Shown one piece after another: positions 1-8,781 of a stretch of 64,000 nt of DNA; the stretch's first letter is position 1, and each line of letters begins with the position of its first letter. Both the position numbers and the translations under genes were made by a program. The stretch is from Corynebacterium lujinxingii (GTDB lineage: Bacteria > Actinomycetota > Actinomycetes > Mycobacteriales > Mycobacteriaceae): NCBI RefSeq assembly GCF_014490555.1, contig NZ_CP061032.1, forward strand, positions 1,426,001 through 1,490,000. The letters run 5' to 3'. A model generated the notes under the pieces. That model saw only the letters and a list, made by a program, of their open reading frames with translations, searched no databases and was not told where the DNA came from.

Positions 1-200
1 TCGTATCCACCATGCTCACCGCCGGGGTCGCGGTGCAAGACGTCGCTGCGGTGGCCGGCCACACCCCGGCGACGACGCTCGAAACGTACGCGCACGTGCT
101 CGACGGCTACCGCGACCGCGTATCGGCGGCCTTCGAGGCACCAGCGTTTAGCGCGCGCGGGATTTCTGCGGGATCGCGCCACCTGCGGGCGGTGGATTAG
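1..200 (+). CDS. Tyrosine recombinase/integrase, C-terminal fragment (5' end outside window)
   Basis: The reading frame enters from the left edge and ends at a TAG at 198-200. The visible residues fit the last catalytic block of tyrosine recombinases: after a VSTML stretch comes AVAGHTPATTLETYAHVL, which matches the family pattern of a conserved His (VAGH) followed by the nucleophilic Tyr in TYAHV. These enzymes cut and rejoin DNA for phage or island integration or for XerC/D-type resolution. The N-terminal half is outside the window, so the subfamily cannot be decided. It directly abuts a 3'-truncated permease, which favours an integrase of a mobile element over a housekeeping Xer protein. 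Confidence 0.75.
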   Translation, partial: VSTMLTAGVAVQDVAAVAGHTPATTLETYAHVLDGYRDRVSAAFEAPAFSARGISAGSRHLRAVD

Positions 201-1126
201 CAGCGTGAACAGGCGGTTTTGCTACCTACCCCCATATACTCGGCGTACGTGGTCGTGCCAGAACCGCCGAACCCGCCGGCGAGCGTGGTGGCGATGCCGT
301 CGCCGATTAGCGCCCTGCCCTGCAGGTGGTCGAGGTTGCGGTTGGTCATCTCGGCGACGGCCTTGACGTGTCCGACGTTCTCAGCGATGAGCACCACGAG
401 CACCGGCAGCGTCACCAGCACCGCGGAGAGGTGGAACTCCGGGGTGTGGAACTGTGGCAGTCCGACCCAGGCGGCGTCGCCAATGGTGGCCAGGGCGTCG
501 TCGCCAAGCCCGCCGCTCAGCGCTGCGAAGATCCAGCCGACCAGCACACCGATGAGGATGGACAGGCGCGACAGCATCCCGCGGGTGGCCACCGTAATCA
601 CCACGATGGTCAGGAGGGTCACCCCCGCGATTGCTGGCTGAGTCTGCACGTTACTCACGGCCGTCGGCGCGAGGTTGAAGCCGATCAGGGCCACAATCGC
701 GCCGGTGACCACGGGCGGCATCACCGCGTCGATCACCCGCTTGCCCGCCCACTGCACCAGCACGCCGACGAGGATGAGTGCTGCGCCGGTCAGCAGCACG
801 CCGCCCAACTGCGCGCCGACGCCGTACTGCTGCGACGCGGTCAGCGGGGCGATGAAGGCGAACGAGGAACCGAGGTAGCTCGGGAGTTGATTGCGGGTGA
901 TCAGCAGGAAGATGATCGTGCCCAAACCGGAGAACAACAACGTGGTGTTGACGGGAAACCCGGTGAGTGTGGGCACAAGCAGGGTCGCGCCAAACATGGC
1001 AACGACATGCTGCATACCGATGCCGATGGTGCGCGGCCACGACAGCCGCTCGTCGGGGGCGACAACGGCCCCGGGATTAACACGGCGTCCGTCGCCGTGG
1101 AGGGTCCAACCTATTGAATTCTTCAC
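197..1126 (-). pseudogene. Uracil/xanthine permease (UraA/NCS2 family), 3'-truncated
   Basis: The 309-residue product starts with GTG at 1126 and matches NCS2 nucleobase:cation symporters: many membrane segments from about residue 33, a glutamate in the VLIAENVGHVKA segment and the late GGSGTTTYAEYMGV motif. Family members are usually about 400-450 residues. Here similarity stops right after YAEYMGV, and nine unrelated residues lead to a stop, so the last membrane helices are missing. The lost end faces the recombinase fragment and the two reading frames overlap by 4 bp. The family assignment is clear. Loss by integration or rearrangement is inferred, and the product is probably not a working transporter. 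Confidence 0.75.
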
Positions 1127-1150
1127 GAGTCTTCATTATGGCCCTCGTTT

Positions 1151-1156
1151 TACAAT
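1151..1156 (+). promoter_or_regulatory. Possible -10 (TACAAT) for nagB
   Basis: TACAAT lies 48 bp upstream of the nagB ATG in the 78-bp divergent gap with the permease. The hexamer is good, but no convincing -35 or operator was recognised, so this is a weak call. Confidence 0.3.
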
Positions 1157-1204
1157 GATCGCCAATCGTCGCCCCTTGTACCCGACCGGAGTAACTTACA
1201 ACCC

Positions 1205-1966
1205 ATGGACATCATCATTCGACGCACCCCGGACGAAGTCGGCGCATACGCCGCGGACTGCATCGAGCCGTTTGCCCGCCAGGGCGCCACGATCGGACTG
1301 GCGACCGGGTCCACCCCGAACCCGACCTATAAGGAGCTGATCCGCCGCCACCGCGAGGAAGGGCTGAGCTTCGCCAACTGCAAGGCCTTCCTCCTCGACG
1401 AGTACTACGGCCTGCCGCGCGACCACGAGCAGTCTTACTACTCCACCATCCGCCGCGAGTTCACCGGCTCCATCGACATCCCGGACGCCGCGGTCGCCTC
1501 CCCCAACGGTGAAGCAGAGGATCCGCACTCCGCGGCAGCATCCTACGATCACGCGATCCGCCACGCGGGCGGTGTGGACATCCAGATTCTGGGGATCGGC
1601 GCCAACGGGCACATCGCGTTCAACGAGCCGACCAGCTCGCTGCGCTCGCGCACCCGCCTCATCGACCTGCACCCGCGCACCATCGAGGACAACGCACGCT
1701 TTTTCGACTCTGCAGACGAAGTGCCGCGCCAGGCCCTGTCCCAGGGCATCGGCACGATTTTGGAGGCACGCCACCTCGTGCTCATCGCCACCGGCCCTGC
1801 GAAGGCGAATGCCGTGCAGGCACTTGTAGAAGGCCCGTTGTCGGCGTCCTGCCCCGCCTCGGCGCTGCAGCTGCACAACGCCGCGACCGTCGTTGTCGAC
1901 GAAAGCGCAGCGGAGCTGCTTTCCGACGCCGAGACCTACAAGGATTTCGACCCGTACTGGCGCTAA
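1205..1966 (+). CDS. nagB: Glucosamine-6-phosphate deaminase
   Basis: This 253-residue cytosolic enzyme converts glucosamine-6-phosphate to fructose-6-phosphate and ammonia, feeding amino sugars into glycolysis. Family signatures are visible: the phosphate loop [11 protein letters not shown] (about 32-42), LLDEYYGL with D65/E66, and [13 protein letters not shown] (131-142) with the catalytic His and Glu. Asn replaces the Asp of the E. coli allosteric enzyme in this motif, as I recall from shorter Gram-positive-type enzymes. Length is near the short form of the family (about 240-265 residues). No nagA or GlcNAc transporter gene is next to it. Its tail converges on hflX. Confidence 0.93.
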   Translation: MDIIIRRTPDEVGAYAADCIEPFARQGATIGLATGSTPNPTYKELIRRHREEGLSFANCKAFLLDEYYGLPRDHEQSYYSTIRREFTGSIDIPDAAVASPNGEAEDPHSAAASYDHAIRHAGGVDIQILGIGANGHIAFNEPTSSLRSRTRLIDLHPRTIEDNARFFDSADEVPRQALSQGIGTILEARHLVLIATGPAKANAVQALVEGPLSASCPASALQLHNAATVVVDESAAELLSDAETYKDFDPYWR

Positions 1967-1977
1967 GCCGGCGCCAG
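1957..1977. terminator. Hairpin between convergent nagB and hflX
   Basis: CTGGCGC and GCGCCAG form a perfect 7-bp stem with a 7-nt loop that includes the nagB stop codon. There is no T-tract, so it is at best a weak bidirectional terminator. Confidence 0.35.
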
Positions 1978-1978
1978 G

Positions 1979-3523
1979 CTAGGACACCACAAACTCCGAG
2001 TACTGCTCGGCGAGTACGCGCGGCAGGCGGACGTCGATACGCGTGCCTTGCTCCTCGTACTCCTCGGAGCGCACCGTGCCCTCCTCGTGGACGCGGCTGA
2101 CCACGTCGCCGCGGGTGTAGGGCACCACCATGGTCACGTGCGCGTCGATGGAGTTGAGGAACTGCTCGATGCGCGCTTCTAACTCCTCGATGCCCTCGCC
2201 GGTGAGCGCCGAGACGAACACGGCGCTGCGGCCGGTTTTCTCGAACGCATGGCGCAGTTCGGCGAGCACGAGCGGGTCTGCGTCGTCGATCTTGTTCACC
2301 ACGACGATCTCGGGCGGCATCTCGTCGCCGGAATCGCGCGTGACCTCGGCGAGCACCTCGTTGACCGCCTCGATCTGCTTAAGCGGAAACGGGTCAGATC
2401 CATCCACGACGTGCAAAACAAGATCGGCGCCGCCGACCTCTTCGAGTGTGGACTTGAACGCCTCGACCAGCTGGGTGGGCAAGTGCCGGACAAACCCGAC
2501 GGTATCGGTGAGTACAACGTTGCGGCCGTCGGCCAACTTCGCCTTGCGCGTCGACGGGTCGAGGGTGGCGAACAACGCGTCCTCGACCAGCACGCCCGCA
2601 CCTGTCATCGCGTTGATGAGCGACGACTTGCCCGCATTAGTGTAGCCCGCGATCGCGATCTTCGGGATCGTGGAGCGCTGCCGCTGCGCGCGTTTGACCT
2701 CGCGCGCCGTGGCCATGTCGCGCAACTGGTGGCGTAGTTTCGCCATCTCGGTGCGCAGGCGCCGGCGGTCGGCCTCGATACGGGTCTCACCGGGTCCGCG
2801 AAGGCCCACACCGCCGTTGGAGCCGGCGCGGCCACCAGCCTGGCGCGACAGGTTGCCGCCCCAACCACGGGTGCGGCTATACAGGTACTCCATCTGCGCC
2901 AGGCTGACCTGGGCTTTACCCTCTTTACTCTTCGCGTGCTGAGCGAAGATGTCCAGGATGAGCATGGTGCGGTCGATGACCTTGATCTTCAGCGCTTCCT
3001 CGAGCGCGATCATCTGCGACGGCGAGAGCTCACCGTCAAAAATCACCGTGTCTACACCCGTCGAGAGCACGATCTCGCGCAGCTCCGCAACCTTGCCCGA
3101 GCCGATGTAGGTGCCCGGGTCGGGCTTGTCACGCTTTTGGTACAGCATGTCGACAACCTCGGCACCAGCCGTTTTCGCCAGCGCCGCCAATTCCCACATG
3201 CGGGCCTCGATCTCGGCGACCGTGCCCTCGGTCCAGGCACCGACGAGCAGGACTTCCTCGATGCGGAGTTTGCGGTACTCCACCTCGTAGATGTCCTGCT
3301 GGTCTTGCTGGCGCACCTCCGTGGCGCCGGTGACCGAGCGGAACGCGTTGCGGTCTTCCAGGTCGAGCGCACCGACAGTCGGGCTCATGTCCTCTTGCGG
3401 TGTGTTGTGGCGAAACGCCTCGCGCAGGAGTTCGTCGTGGGCGCGTTCTTCCGGCGTGGTGTCGTCGTCAAGCGAAAAACGCTCGCGGTTGCCACCGAAT
3501 CGGCCGAGGTTGGGTTCAGTCAT
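1979..3523 (-). CDS. hflX: GTPase HflX
   Basis: This 514-residue product is a ribosome-associated GTPase of the TRAFAC/Obg-HflX class, which in other bacteria splits stalled or stress-inactivated ribosomes. The order is an N-terminal HflX domain (GTYIGSGKVAEL, IFDGELSPSQ), a coiled linker with the family signature GLRGPGETRIEADRR, then the G domain with P-loop AGYTNAGKSSL (about 293-303), DTVGF and NKID. The start at 3523 is chosen because AAGGA lies 5 nt upstream of the ATG. The open frame continues upstream, but that part has no HflX similarity and covers the divergent gene's promoter. The next genes on this strand, dapF and miaA, are usual neighbours in mycobacteria. Confidence 0.93.
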   Translation of the reverse strand: MTEPNLGRFGGNRERFSLDDDTTPEERAHDELLREAFRHNTPQEDMSPTVGALDLEDRNAFRSVTGATEVRQQDQQDIYEVEYRKLRIEEVLLVGAWTEGTVAEIEARMWELAALAKTAGAEVVDMLYQKRDKPDPGTYIGSGKVAELREIVLSTGVDTVIFDGELSPSQMIALEEALKIKVIDRTMLILDIFAQHAKSKEGKAQVSLAQMEYLYSRTRGWGGNLSRQAGGRAGSNGGVGLRGPGETRIEADRRRLRTEMAKLRHQLRDMATAREVKRAQRQRSTIPKIAIAGYTNAGKSSLINAMTGAGVLVEDALFATLDPSTRKAKLADGRNVVLTDTVGFVRHLPTQLVEAFKSTLEEVGGADLVLHVVDGSDPFPLKQIEAVNEVLAEVTRDSGDEMPPEIVVVNKIDDADPLVLAELRHAFEKTGRSAVFVSALTGEGIEELEARIEQFLNSIDAHVTMVVPYTRGDVVSRVHEEGTVRSEEYEEQGTRIDVRLPRVLAEQYSEFVVS

Positions 3524-3615
3524 TAAATCCTTGGTTGTAGCTGGAAACGTCTTCTTCATATCTACCCGATCAAACGCGACAAGGCCCGGGATTCTTCCCA
3601 GGTGGGGCGTGCGTC

Positions 3616-3621
3616 TAGAAT
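3616..3621 (+). promoter_or_regulatory. -10 TAGAAT, leaderless-type promoter
   Basis: TAGAAT is followed 8 nt later by the ATG at 3630 and no ribosome binding site is present, the layout expected for a leaderless mRNA. Confidence 0.55.
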
Positions 3622-3629
3622 CGAAGCCC

Positions 3630-4382
3630 ATGAGCACAGCAATCAGCACGGACCTCGCCTCCATTGGCTTGAATTTCGAAAAATGGCAGGACGCTGTGGA
3701 AGCCGCTATTGCCACCGACCGTCTCGCTGTCACCGGTGAGGTGCGTGGCGGCCAGCTGATCCAGTACGCCGACCCCTCCGGTGCGCGGCTGAATATCCTC
3801 GCGGTCGAGCCGTTCGCCACCTTCGCCGGCTTCGACTCGGTCACCCGCGCGTTTGCTCACATCACGCCCGTCAACGACGTTGTCGCGCTCGCCGACGTTG
3901 TCGATCCGCGCGGCAACACCATCGCCTCGCTGACCGTCAACCTCGCCCAGGAGCCGCTGCTTGTCGACGACCCCACGCTGCAATGGCAAGAACTGTCCGT
4001 CACGGCTTTGGCCCTGTCGACGGAGCGCTACGAGTCCACCGAGGCGTACCTCGCGCTGCACCCGGGTGCAGTGGTTGGTTCCGTGACCTCCCCGGGCGCT
4101 GAGGCCGTCGCCTCCGGCGCCGCCTCTACCCCGGATGCCAGCGCGGAATTCTCCGGCCGCGTCCTCGACGCCGAGTACCGCACCTCCGAACTGACCGGCC
4201 AGCGCTTCATTCACGTCTCTGTGGACGCGGCGTTCCCGTTCGACGTGTGCCTGCCCGACGGCGACCTGCCAGCACGCGACTCCGTCATCGCCGGCACCGC
4301 CGTCATGGCTGGCTCCATCCCCACCCCGTCCGGTGGCGGTTGCGGCGGTTGTGGCGGATCCTGCGGCTGCGGCGGCCACTAG
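3630..4382 (+). CDS. Hypothetical protein with a Cys/Gly-rich C-terminal tail
   Basis: I do not recognise this 250-residue protein. It has no signal peptide or membrane segment. The body is acidic and Ala/Val-rich with alternating hydrophobic residues suggesting beta strands. The end is unusual: the last 16 residues read GGGCGGCGGSCGCGGH, giving four cysteines and a terminal His in a Gly-rich tail, as in some metal-binding or thiol-modified tails. The start at 3630 is supported by a -10 hexamer 8 nt upstream; a longer open frame would run through hflX. A small membrane protein gene follows 20 bp downstream, so they may be co-transcribed. Confidence 0.7.
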   Translation: MSTAISTDLASIGLNFEKWQDAVEAAIATDRLAVTGEVRGGQLIQYADPSGARLNILAVEPFATFAGFDSVTRAFAHITPVNDVVALADVVDPRGNTIASLTVNLAQEPLLVDDPTLQWQELSVTALALSTERYESTEAYLALHPGAVVGSVTSPGAEAVASGAASTPDASAEFSGRVLDAEYRTSELTGQRFIHVSVDAAFPFDVCLPDGDLPARDSVIAGTAVMAGSIPTPSGGGCGGCGGSCGCGGH

Positions 4383-4402
4383 CCGTGTAGGGACCGACCG
4401 CG

Positions 4403-4918
4403 ATGCGTTCACCGGACAGAGACTTATCGAGGGCACTTTTGGGCGCACTGGTGCTCGCCGCGTCAGTGCTGCTTATCCTCACCCTGAAACTGCCCGGTCT
4501 GCTGCTGTCGGTCTTGCTCGCCATCGGTGCGTTTTTGTTTAGCCGGCGACTCCAAGTCGATCCGGAAATCACGGCGATGCGCTCGTCGCTCATTTATGCG
4601 CGCGACGACATGATCGAGGTGCTCGACGCCTACGAGCAGATGCAAAACGGAGCCACCGCGGCGGACATCGCGGACCGCACCCTCTACTACCCCGCCCTGG
4701 CGAACCCGGATAATTCCGTGCCCCAGGTCAACGAGTTTCTCCTGCGCGCCTCCTCGGCGCGTCGCTTCATCGAGCGTGTCGACGGCTACCTCGAATCCCC
4801 CAGCACCGACAAGGCACAACTCGAGCGCATCCTCACGGTTGCCGACGAGCGCGCTTTCGAACTCCAATCCGCCTGGGACGACGCACGCCGCGCCGCGAAG
4901 GAAATCGGCCCGGCGTAG
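4403..4918 (+). CDS. Small conserved membrane protein, function unknown
   Basis: The 171-residue product has a short Arg-rich N-terminus and then one long or two short hydrophobic helices (about residues 11-50, ALLGALVLAASVLLILTL and LLLSVLLAIGAFLF), followed by a roughly 120-residue soluble, charged, largely helical domain. This topology fits an inner-membrane protein with a cytoplasmic C-terminal domain. No enzymatic motif is visible. It is 20 bp downstream of the Cys-rich protein gene and is probably in the same transcript. Confidence 0.65.
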   Translation: MRSPDRDLSRALLGALVLAASVLLILTLKLPGLLLSVLLAIGAFLFSRRLQVDPEITAMRSSLIYARDDMIEVLDAYEQMQNGATAADIADRTLYYPALANPDNSVPQVNEFLLRASSARRFIERVDGYLESPSTDKAQLERILTVADERAFELQSAWDDARRAAKEIGPA

Positions 4919-4933
4919 GACTCCGTTGGCGGT

Positions 4934-6316
4934 TTAGAACGTCACCTTGACCTCGATGGCAGGGCCGAACGCCAGCACCGCAGCGACGATCAACCCGAGT
5001 GCACCCAGCACGCCGAAGACGATGCCGACCACCTTGCCGGCCTCGCTCGAACCTTCCGGTTGCTCCTCCGGTGTTGTTGTGTCCGGTGTTGGTGTGCCCG
5101 GAGTTTCTGTGGTCTCCGTTGTTGTCGGCGTGGCCGTCGGCGTAGTGGTTACTACCGGAATCGTCGTCTCGGTGGTTGCTTTCGTGGTTACCGGCGTGGT
5201 CACGGTGGTCGGGACAGCTACCCGAGTGGTGTTTACAACGGTAGACACGGCAGTTTCCGTGGCCGTCACGGTCGCGGTGGCTGTTGCCGTTGCCGTTGCC
5301 GTAGCGGTGGCTGTCGCGGTTGCCATCGCTGTGGCGGAGGTCGTCGAGTGAGCGGTGGCGGTGGTCGTCGCCACGGCGGTAGTAGTTTCCGGCGCTCGCG
5401 ACGGCGAGGCATCCACAGTGGTTGTCGTTGATGTCGTGGACGGTACGACCGTAGCCGGGCTCTTCGGCGTCTCGGCGCGGGTCGTCTTGGCCGACGGCGC
5501 GACGCTGGTTACCGTCGCCGTCTGCGCCGTCGTGGTTTGCGCCTTCGTGGTCTGCACCGGCGTGGTCGGCGTCGGCTTATTGGGTCGAGGCGAGCCGGGG
5601 AACTCGATGCGGACCGTGTCCTGAGCGTTGCATGCGTTGCGTGCGGCGGAAAGCACCGTGCTGTATTGGGAGGCTTGGGCATCGATGCGTGCGAGTTCCG
5701 GTGTGGCCTTCAGCCCTGCGCGAAGATTATCTAAGTCGCCGCTTTCATACGGCACGGCGTCGAAGATCCAGTCCAGGACGTCGTTGACCGCATCGTTCGA
5801 ACCGCTTGCCTGCTCATCAGCGTAAATACGGCCCGGCGCGCCACCGTCCCAGAGGATACTTTGGGGGAACAACGCCGGGTCGTCGCGAAGCACGAGTGCG
5901 CCGAGGTAGAGCATCATGACCGAGAGCCTGCCCTGGTTGAACGCGGTGAAGCCGTTGAAGGTCAGCGCGGTCTTGAGGTGCACCACGTCGAACCCGTTCG
6001 GTTCCTCGCCGCGAAGCACTTGTTGGAACACCCGGCGGATGCGCTCGTCGCGAAGCAACTTCTCGCCCTTGTCCCGCATGCCTGGGTGCTGCTTCTCCAC
6101 CACCGCGATCAGTGCTGAGGAAAGCGCAGTGGAGGCGTCGAGGGTGAAGCGCTGGATCTCCTTGTCCTCTTTACCGGTGAGCTTGACTGCGCAAACGAGC
6201 TGGCCGTCGTCGCCGAGGTGGTGGGGTGCGATATCCGCCGCCTGGACTGCTGGCGCCACCGTTGCGGCGGCGAGGGCGGCCACCGTGGCGGCGGAAGTGA
6301 ACATTGTGCGGCGCAT
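4934..6316 (-). CDS. Secreted, Thr-rich cell-surface protein with C-terminal membrane anchor
   Basis: The 460-residue protein has a signal peptide (positive MRRT, hydrophobic Ala-rich core, cleavage after VQAA near residue 27), a globular domain of roughly 200 residues, a long Thr/Ala/Pro-rich stalk (about 235-415), and one hydrophobic helix near the end (VVGIVFGVLGALGLIVAAVLAF) followed by a short tail. This is the architecture of a wall-spanning stalk protein; such Thr-rich regions are often O-mannosylated in Corynebacteriales. The globular domain is not recognised. AAGGATTTTGGT precedes the ATG. The stalk contains an extreme Ala-Thr dipeptide run. Confidence 0.75.
   Translation of the reverse strand: MRRTMFTSAATVAALAAATVAPAVQAADIAPHHLGDDGQLVCAVKLTGKEDKEIQRFTLDASTALSSALIAVVEKQHPGMRDKGEKLLRDERIRRVFQQVLRGEEPNGFDVVHLKTALTFNGFTAFNQGRLSVMMLYLGALVLRDDPALFPQSILWDGGAPGRIYADEQASGSNDAVNDVLDWIFDAVPYESGDLDNLRAGLKATPELARIDAQASQYSTVLSAARNACNAQDTVRIEFPGSPRPNKPTPTTPVQTTKAQTTTAQTATVTSVAPSAKTTRAETPKSPATVVPSTTSTTTTVDASPSRAPETTTAVATTTATAHSTTSATAMATATATATATATATATATVTATETAVSTVVNTTRVAVPTTVTTPVTTKATTETTIPVVTTTPTATPTTTETTETPGTPTPDTTTPEEQPEGSSEAGKVVGIVFGVLGALGLIVAAVLAFGPAIEVKVTF
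5271..5338 (-). repeat. Hexanucleotide-like Ala-Thr codon run inside the surface-protein stalk
   Basis: On the plus strand the unit gttgcc/gtggct/gtcgcg recurs in phase, giving about ten Ala-Thr dipeptides on the coding strand. Third positions vary, so it is an imperfect in-frame repeat, and gain or loss of units would change stalk length without a frameshift. Confidence 0.7.
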
Positions 6317-6396
6317 ACCAAAATCCTTGGAAAGAGTTGTACGTATGTAGGTGTTTTTCGCATCTAACGTACAGACACCTCAGCAACCGCTGCACA

Positions 6397-7191
6397 TCAG
6401 CTAGACAATTCACCTCGGAAGACGATTGTGGACGGCCCGGTCATAGTCGCTTGCCCCTCGTTGAGCTCGACTTCTACTGCCCCGCCGGGGACGTTGACGG
6501 TGACGGTTCCGTGCTCCACGCCGGCGTCGGCCAGCACAGCCTGCGCTGCTGCAACCGTGCCGGTCCCGCAGGAGCGCGTCTCGCCCACGCCGCGCTCCCA
6601 AACGCGCATGTGGGTCTGCCCATCTCGGAGCTCAGTGAGCACCTCGACGTTGGTTCCTTCCGGGAAGAACTCAGGGTCGAAGGTGGGTGCGACGAAATTC
6701 ATGTCAGCCAGCCCGGCAGCGGTAAGCCCCGGTATCACGCAGGCGAGGTGAGGGTTGCCGACGTTAACGCCGAGACCCGCAAACTGGTGATCCCCCATCG
6801 AAGCGGTAGACACGCCGGTGACCTCGACCGCACCCATGCCGACGGCGACTACCGCGTCCGTGCTGTCCGCCGAGAGCACCCGGATGTGCTTGACGCCGGC
6901 GCGGGTGTCCACATAGAACTCCCGGGCGTCTTCCAACCCTTCGGCGACGAGCACGTGGGCAAACGCGCGGATGCCGTTGCCGCACATCTCGGCGACGGAT
7001 CCGTCGGCGTTGCGGTAATCCATAAACCACGTCCCGTCGCGTCGCACGACCCGTAGTAGACCGTCGCCGCCGACTCCGGCACGGCGGTCGCACAGGAATG
7101 CGACTTGATCAGGTGTCACATCGTTGTGGTCGTCGACGTCGATGAGCACGACGAAGTCGTTTTCGGTGGCATGCGCTTTGATGAATTTCAC
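6397..7191 (-). CDS. dapF: Diaminopimelate epimerase
   Basis: This 264-residue enzyme makes meso-diaminopimelate from the LL isomer for lysine and peptidoglycan synthesis. Both active-site cysteines lie in their family motifs: [11 protein letters not shown] and [15 protein letters not shown]. Length fits the family (about 270). The start overlaps the end of miaA by 4 nt, so translation is likely coupled. dapA and dapB are also in this window near 35 kb but in a separate transcription unit. Confidence 0.95.
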   Translation of the reverse strand: MKFIKAHATENDFVVLIDVDDHNDVTPDQVAFLCDRRAGVGGDGLLRVVRRDGTWFMDYRNADGSVAEMCGNGIRAFAHVLVAEGLEDAREFYVDTRAGVKHIRVLSADSTDAVVAVGMGAVEVTGVSTASMGDHQFAGLGVNVGNPHLACVIPGLTAAGLADMNFVAPTFDPEFFPEGTNVEVLTELRDGQTHMRVWERGVGETRSCGTGTVAAAQAVLADAGVEHGTVTVNVPGGAVEVELNEGQATMTGPSTIVFRGELSS

Positions 7192-8087
7192 GCCAGCGAG
7201 TCTAACGCGCGGCCCGGCACGTCAGGGTCCGCGGCGTCGAGCCAGGTCGTGCGCGGGTCCCGGTTGAACCAGGAGCGCTGCCGGCGCACGTAGCGACGAG
7301 TACCCGTGATCGTTTGCTCCAGCGCTTCCTGTTCGGTGAGCTCACCGTCGAGCATCGCGAGCACCTGCGCGTAGCCAATGGCGCGGCCAGCGGTGGAGTC
7401 GCGTACGAGGCCGTCGTCGACAAGCGAGCGCACCTCGTCGACAAGCCCCTGCTCGAACATGAGTCTGGTGCGCAGTTCAATGCGCGGGTTGAGCCAGTCG
7501 GCGTTGATGCGCAGTCCCAGGATGCGGGTGCCCCAGCGCGGCGGGGCGTTTTTCGGCGGCTGGGAGGCTTTAAACGGCTTGCCGGTCAGTTCGATGACTT
7601 CCAGCGCGCGCACGGTACGTCGCGGGTCTTTGTCCTCGATTATGCTGGCGGCCTCCGGATCCACCTGCTCAAGTTCGGCGTGCAGGGCGTCGACGCCGAT
7701 ATCAGCCAGGCGCGCCTCGTAGCGGGCGCGCACGGCGGGGTCGGTCGGTGGGAAGGACCAGGCGTCGATAAGCGACTGCACATACAGCATCGAGCCACCG
7801 ACCAGCACCGGCACCTTGCCGCGCGACATGATTTCCTCAACCGTTCCCACCGCGAGCGTTTGATACTCCGCCACCGAGGCCGTCTTCGTCACGTCCCAAA
7901 TGTCCAGCATGTGGTGCGGGATCCCCTCGCGCTCGTCGACCGGCAACTTCGCCGTGCCGATATCCATGCCGCGATACAACTGCATCGAATCGACATTGAC
8001 CACTTCCCCATCAAAGTGGTGCGCAAGAGCGATACCCAGCGCGGACTTGCCGCTGGCGGTAGGACCTACAACTGCGATCGGGTTCAT
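7188..8087 (-). CDS. miaA: tRNA dimethylallyltransferase
   Basis: The 299-residue product adds a dimethylallyl group to N6 of A37 in tRNAs reading UNN codons. The N-terminal P-loop [13 protein letters not shown] (about 6-18), the [15 protein letters not shown] substrate motif and [10 protein letters not shown] are all visible. I prefer the ATG at 8087 because it overlaps the upstream stop as ATGA; another in-frame start at 8096 adds three residues. miaB, the next enzyme acting on the same base, lies at 17-18.7 kb. Confidence 0.94.
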   Translation of the reverse strand: MNPIAVVGPTASGKSALGIALAHHFDGEVVNVDSMQLYRGMDIGTAKLPVDEREGIPHHMLDIWDVTKTASVAEYQTLAVGTVEEIMSRGKVPVLVGGSMLYVQSLIDAWSFPPTDPAVRARYEARLADIGVDALHAELEQVDPEAASIIEDKDPRRTVRALEVIELTGKPFKASQPPKNAPPRWGTRILGLRINADWLNPRIELRTRLMFEQGLVDEVRSLVDDGLVRDSTAGRAIGYAQVLAMLDGELTEQEALEQTITGTRRYVRRQRSWFNRDPRTTWLDAADPDVPGRALDSLA

Positions 8088-8650
8088 ACACTCCACTCCG
8101 CCACATACCTCCCGACACCGAGCGAAGCGTCGGCGTCGATCAGCCGCGCGTTCTTGCGGTCAAGCGCCGCCAGCTCGCGCCACAACTGCGGCTCGAGCAC
8201 ATGCGTATCGACGACCACCGCTTCCGCCCCGCCCAGCCACCGCACAATCCCTTGATGCGTCTCCGGCGCGCCGGGCTGCAGGGCCAGCGGTGCGCGCTCG
8301 GTGAGTCCTGCAGGCCCATCCACCACGACGACGGTGACCGCATCAGCGTCCAGGTTGCCGATCTGCGGGCGCACCTCACGAACCTCCGGATCGCCGAGAG
8401 CGTATCGGCCAACGATTTCGCCAAGGTGATTGCCCGCGCGGACCGTCACCCCCGGCCCGCCCCAGGCCCGTAGCGAGCCTGCGTGGGCGGTGCGCCATTT
8501 GTTTTCGAGCGAGCACACGATGTCGATCGGGCGGCCATCTGCAGTACCGGCGAGTGACCGGGTGGCGGCAAGGAGGCGTTGCGAGGGTTCGTCGTCACGC
8601 GAAAGCGCCAGCGCAGGCGATCCCGGGATGATCCAAACGTTTCCTGTCAC
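8084..8650 (-). CDS. Conserved hypothetical protein upstream of miaA (Rv2728c-like position)
   Basis: The 188-residue product has no signal peptide or membrane helix. It contains mixed alpha/beta segments such as [16 protein letters not shown] and [24 protein letters not shown] but no motif I can assign. The GTG at 8650 is chosen because a TAGGGT hexamer lies 7 nt upstream; the open frame continues further, but that sequence covers the divergent promoter region. Position next to miaA-dapF corresponds to the unknown gene there in mycobacteria, by recalled synteny. It overlaps miaA by 4 nt. Confidence 0.7.
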   Translation of the reverse strand: MTGNVWIIPGSPALALSRDDEPSQRLLAATRSLAGTADGRPIDIVCSLENKWRTAHAGSLRAWGGPGVTVRAGNHLGEIVGRYALGDPEVREVRPQIGNLDADAVTVVVVDGPAGLTERAPLALQPGAPETHQGIVRWLGGAEAVVVDTHVLEPQLWRELAALDRKNARLIDADASLGVGRYVAEWSV

Positions 8651-8657
8651 CCGTTCA

Positions 8658-8663
8658 ACCCTA
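8658..8663 (-). promoter_or_regulatory. -10 TAGGGT, leaderless-type promoter
   Basis: TAGGGT on the minus strand is 7 nt before the GTG at 8650. It would start the miaA-dapF transcription unit. Confidence 0.5.
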
Positions 8664-8704
8664 CCCAGCGCACCCGAACACCCCCGCGGTGCCGCAACTG
8701 GCTG

Positions 8705-8710
8705 TACGAT
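8705..8710 (+). promoter_or_regulatory. Possible -10 TACGAT for the DUF349 gene
   Basis: TACGAT, preceded by TG as in an extended -10, lies 71 bp upstream of the ATG at 8782. That would give a leader of about 60 nt with an SD. Confidence 0.35.
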
Positions 8711-8781
8711 CGCAAGCATTGCGCAAAGGCAGCCGCGACGCGCGGCACAGTGCGGCCCAGGCCGCGGAAAGGACGACCACA

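Noticed and set aside
5271..5338. Phase-variation (frameshifting) repeat in the surface protein
   Set aside because: The unit is 6 bp and imperfect, so slippage would change length but not switch the reading frame.
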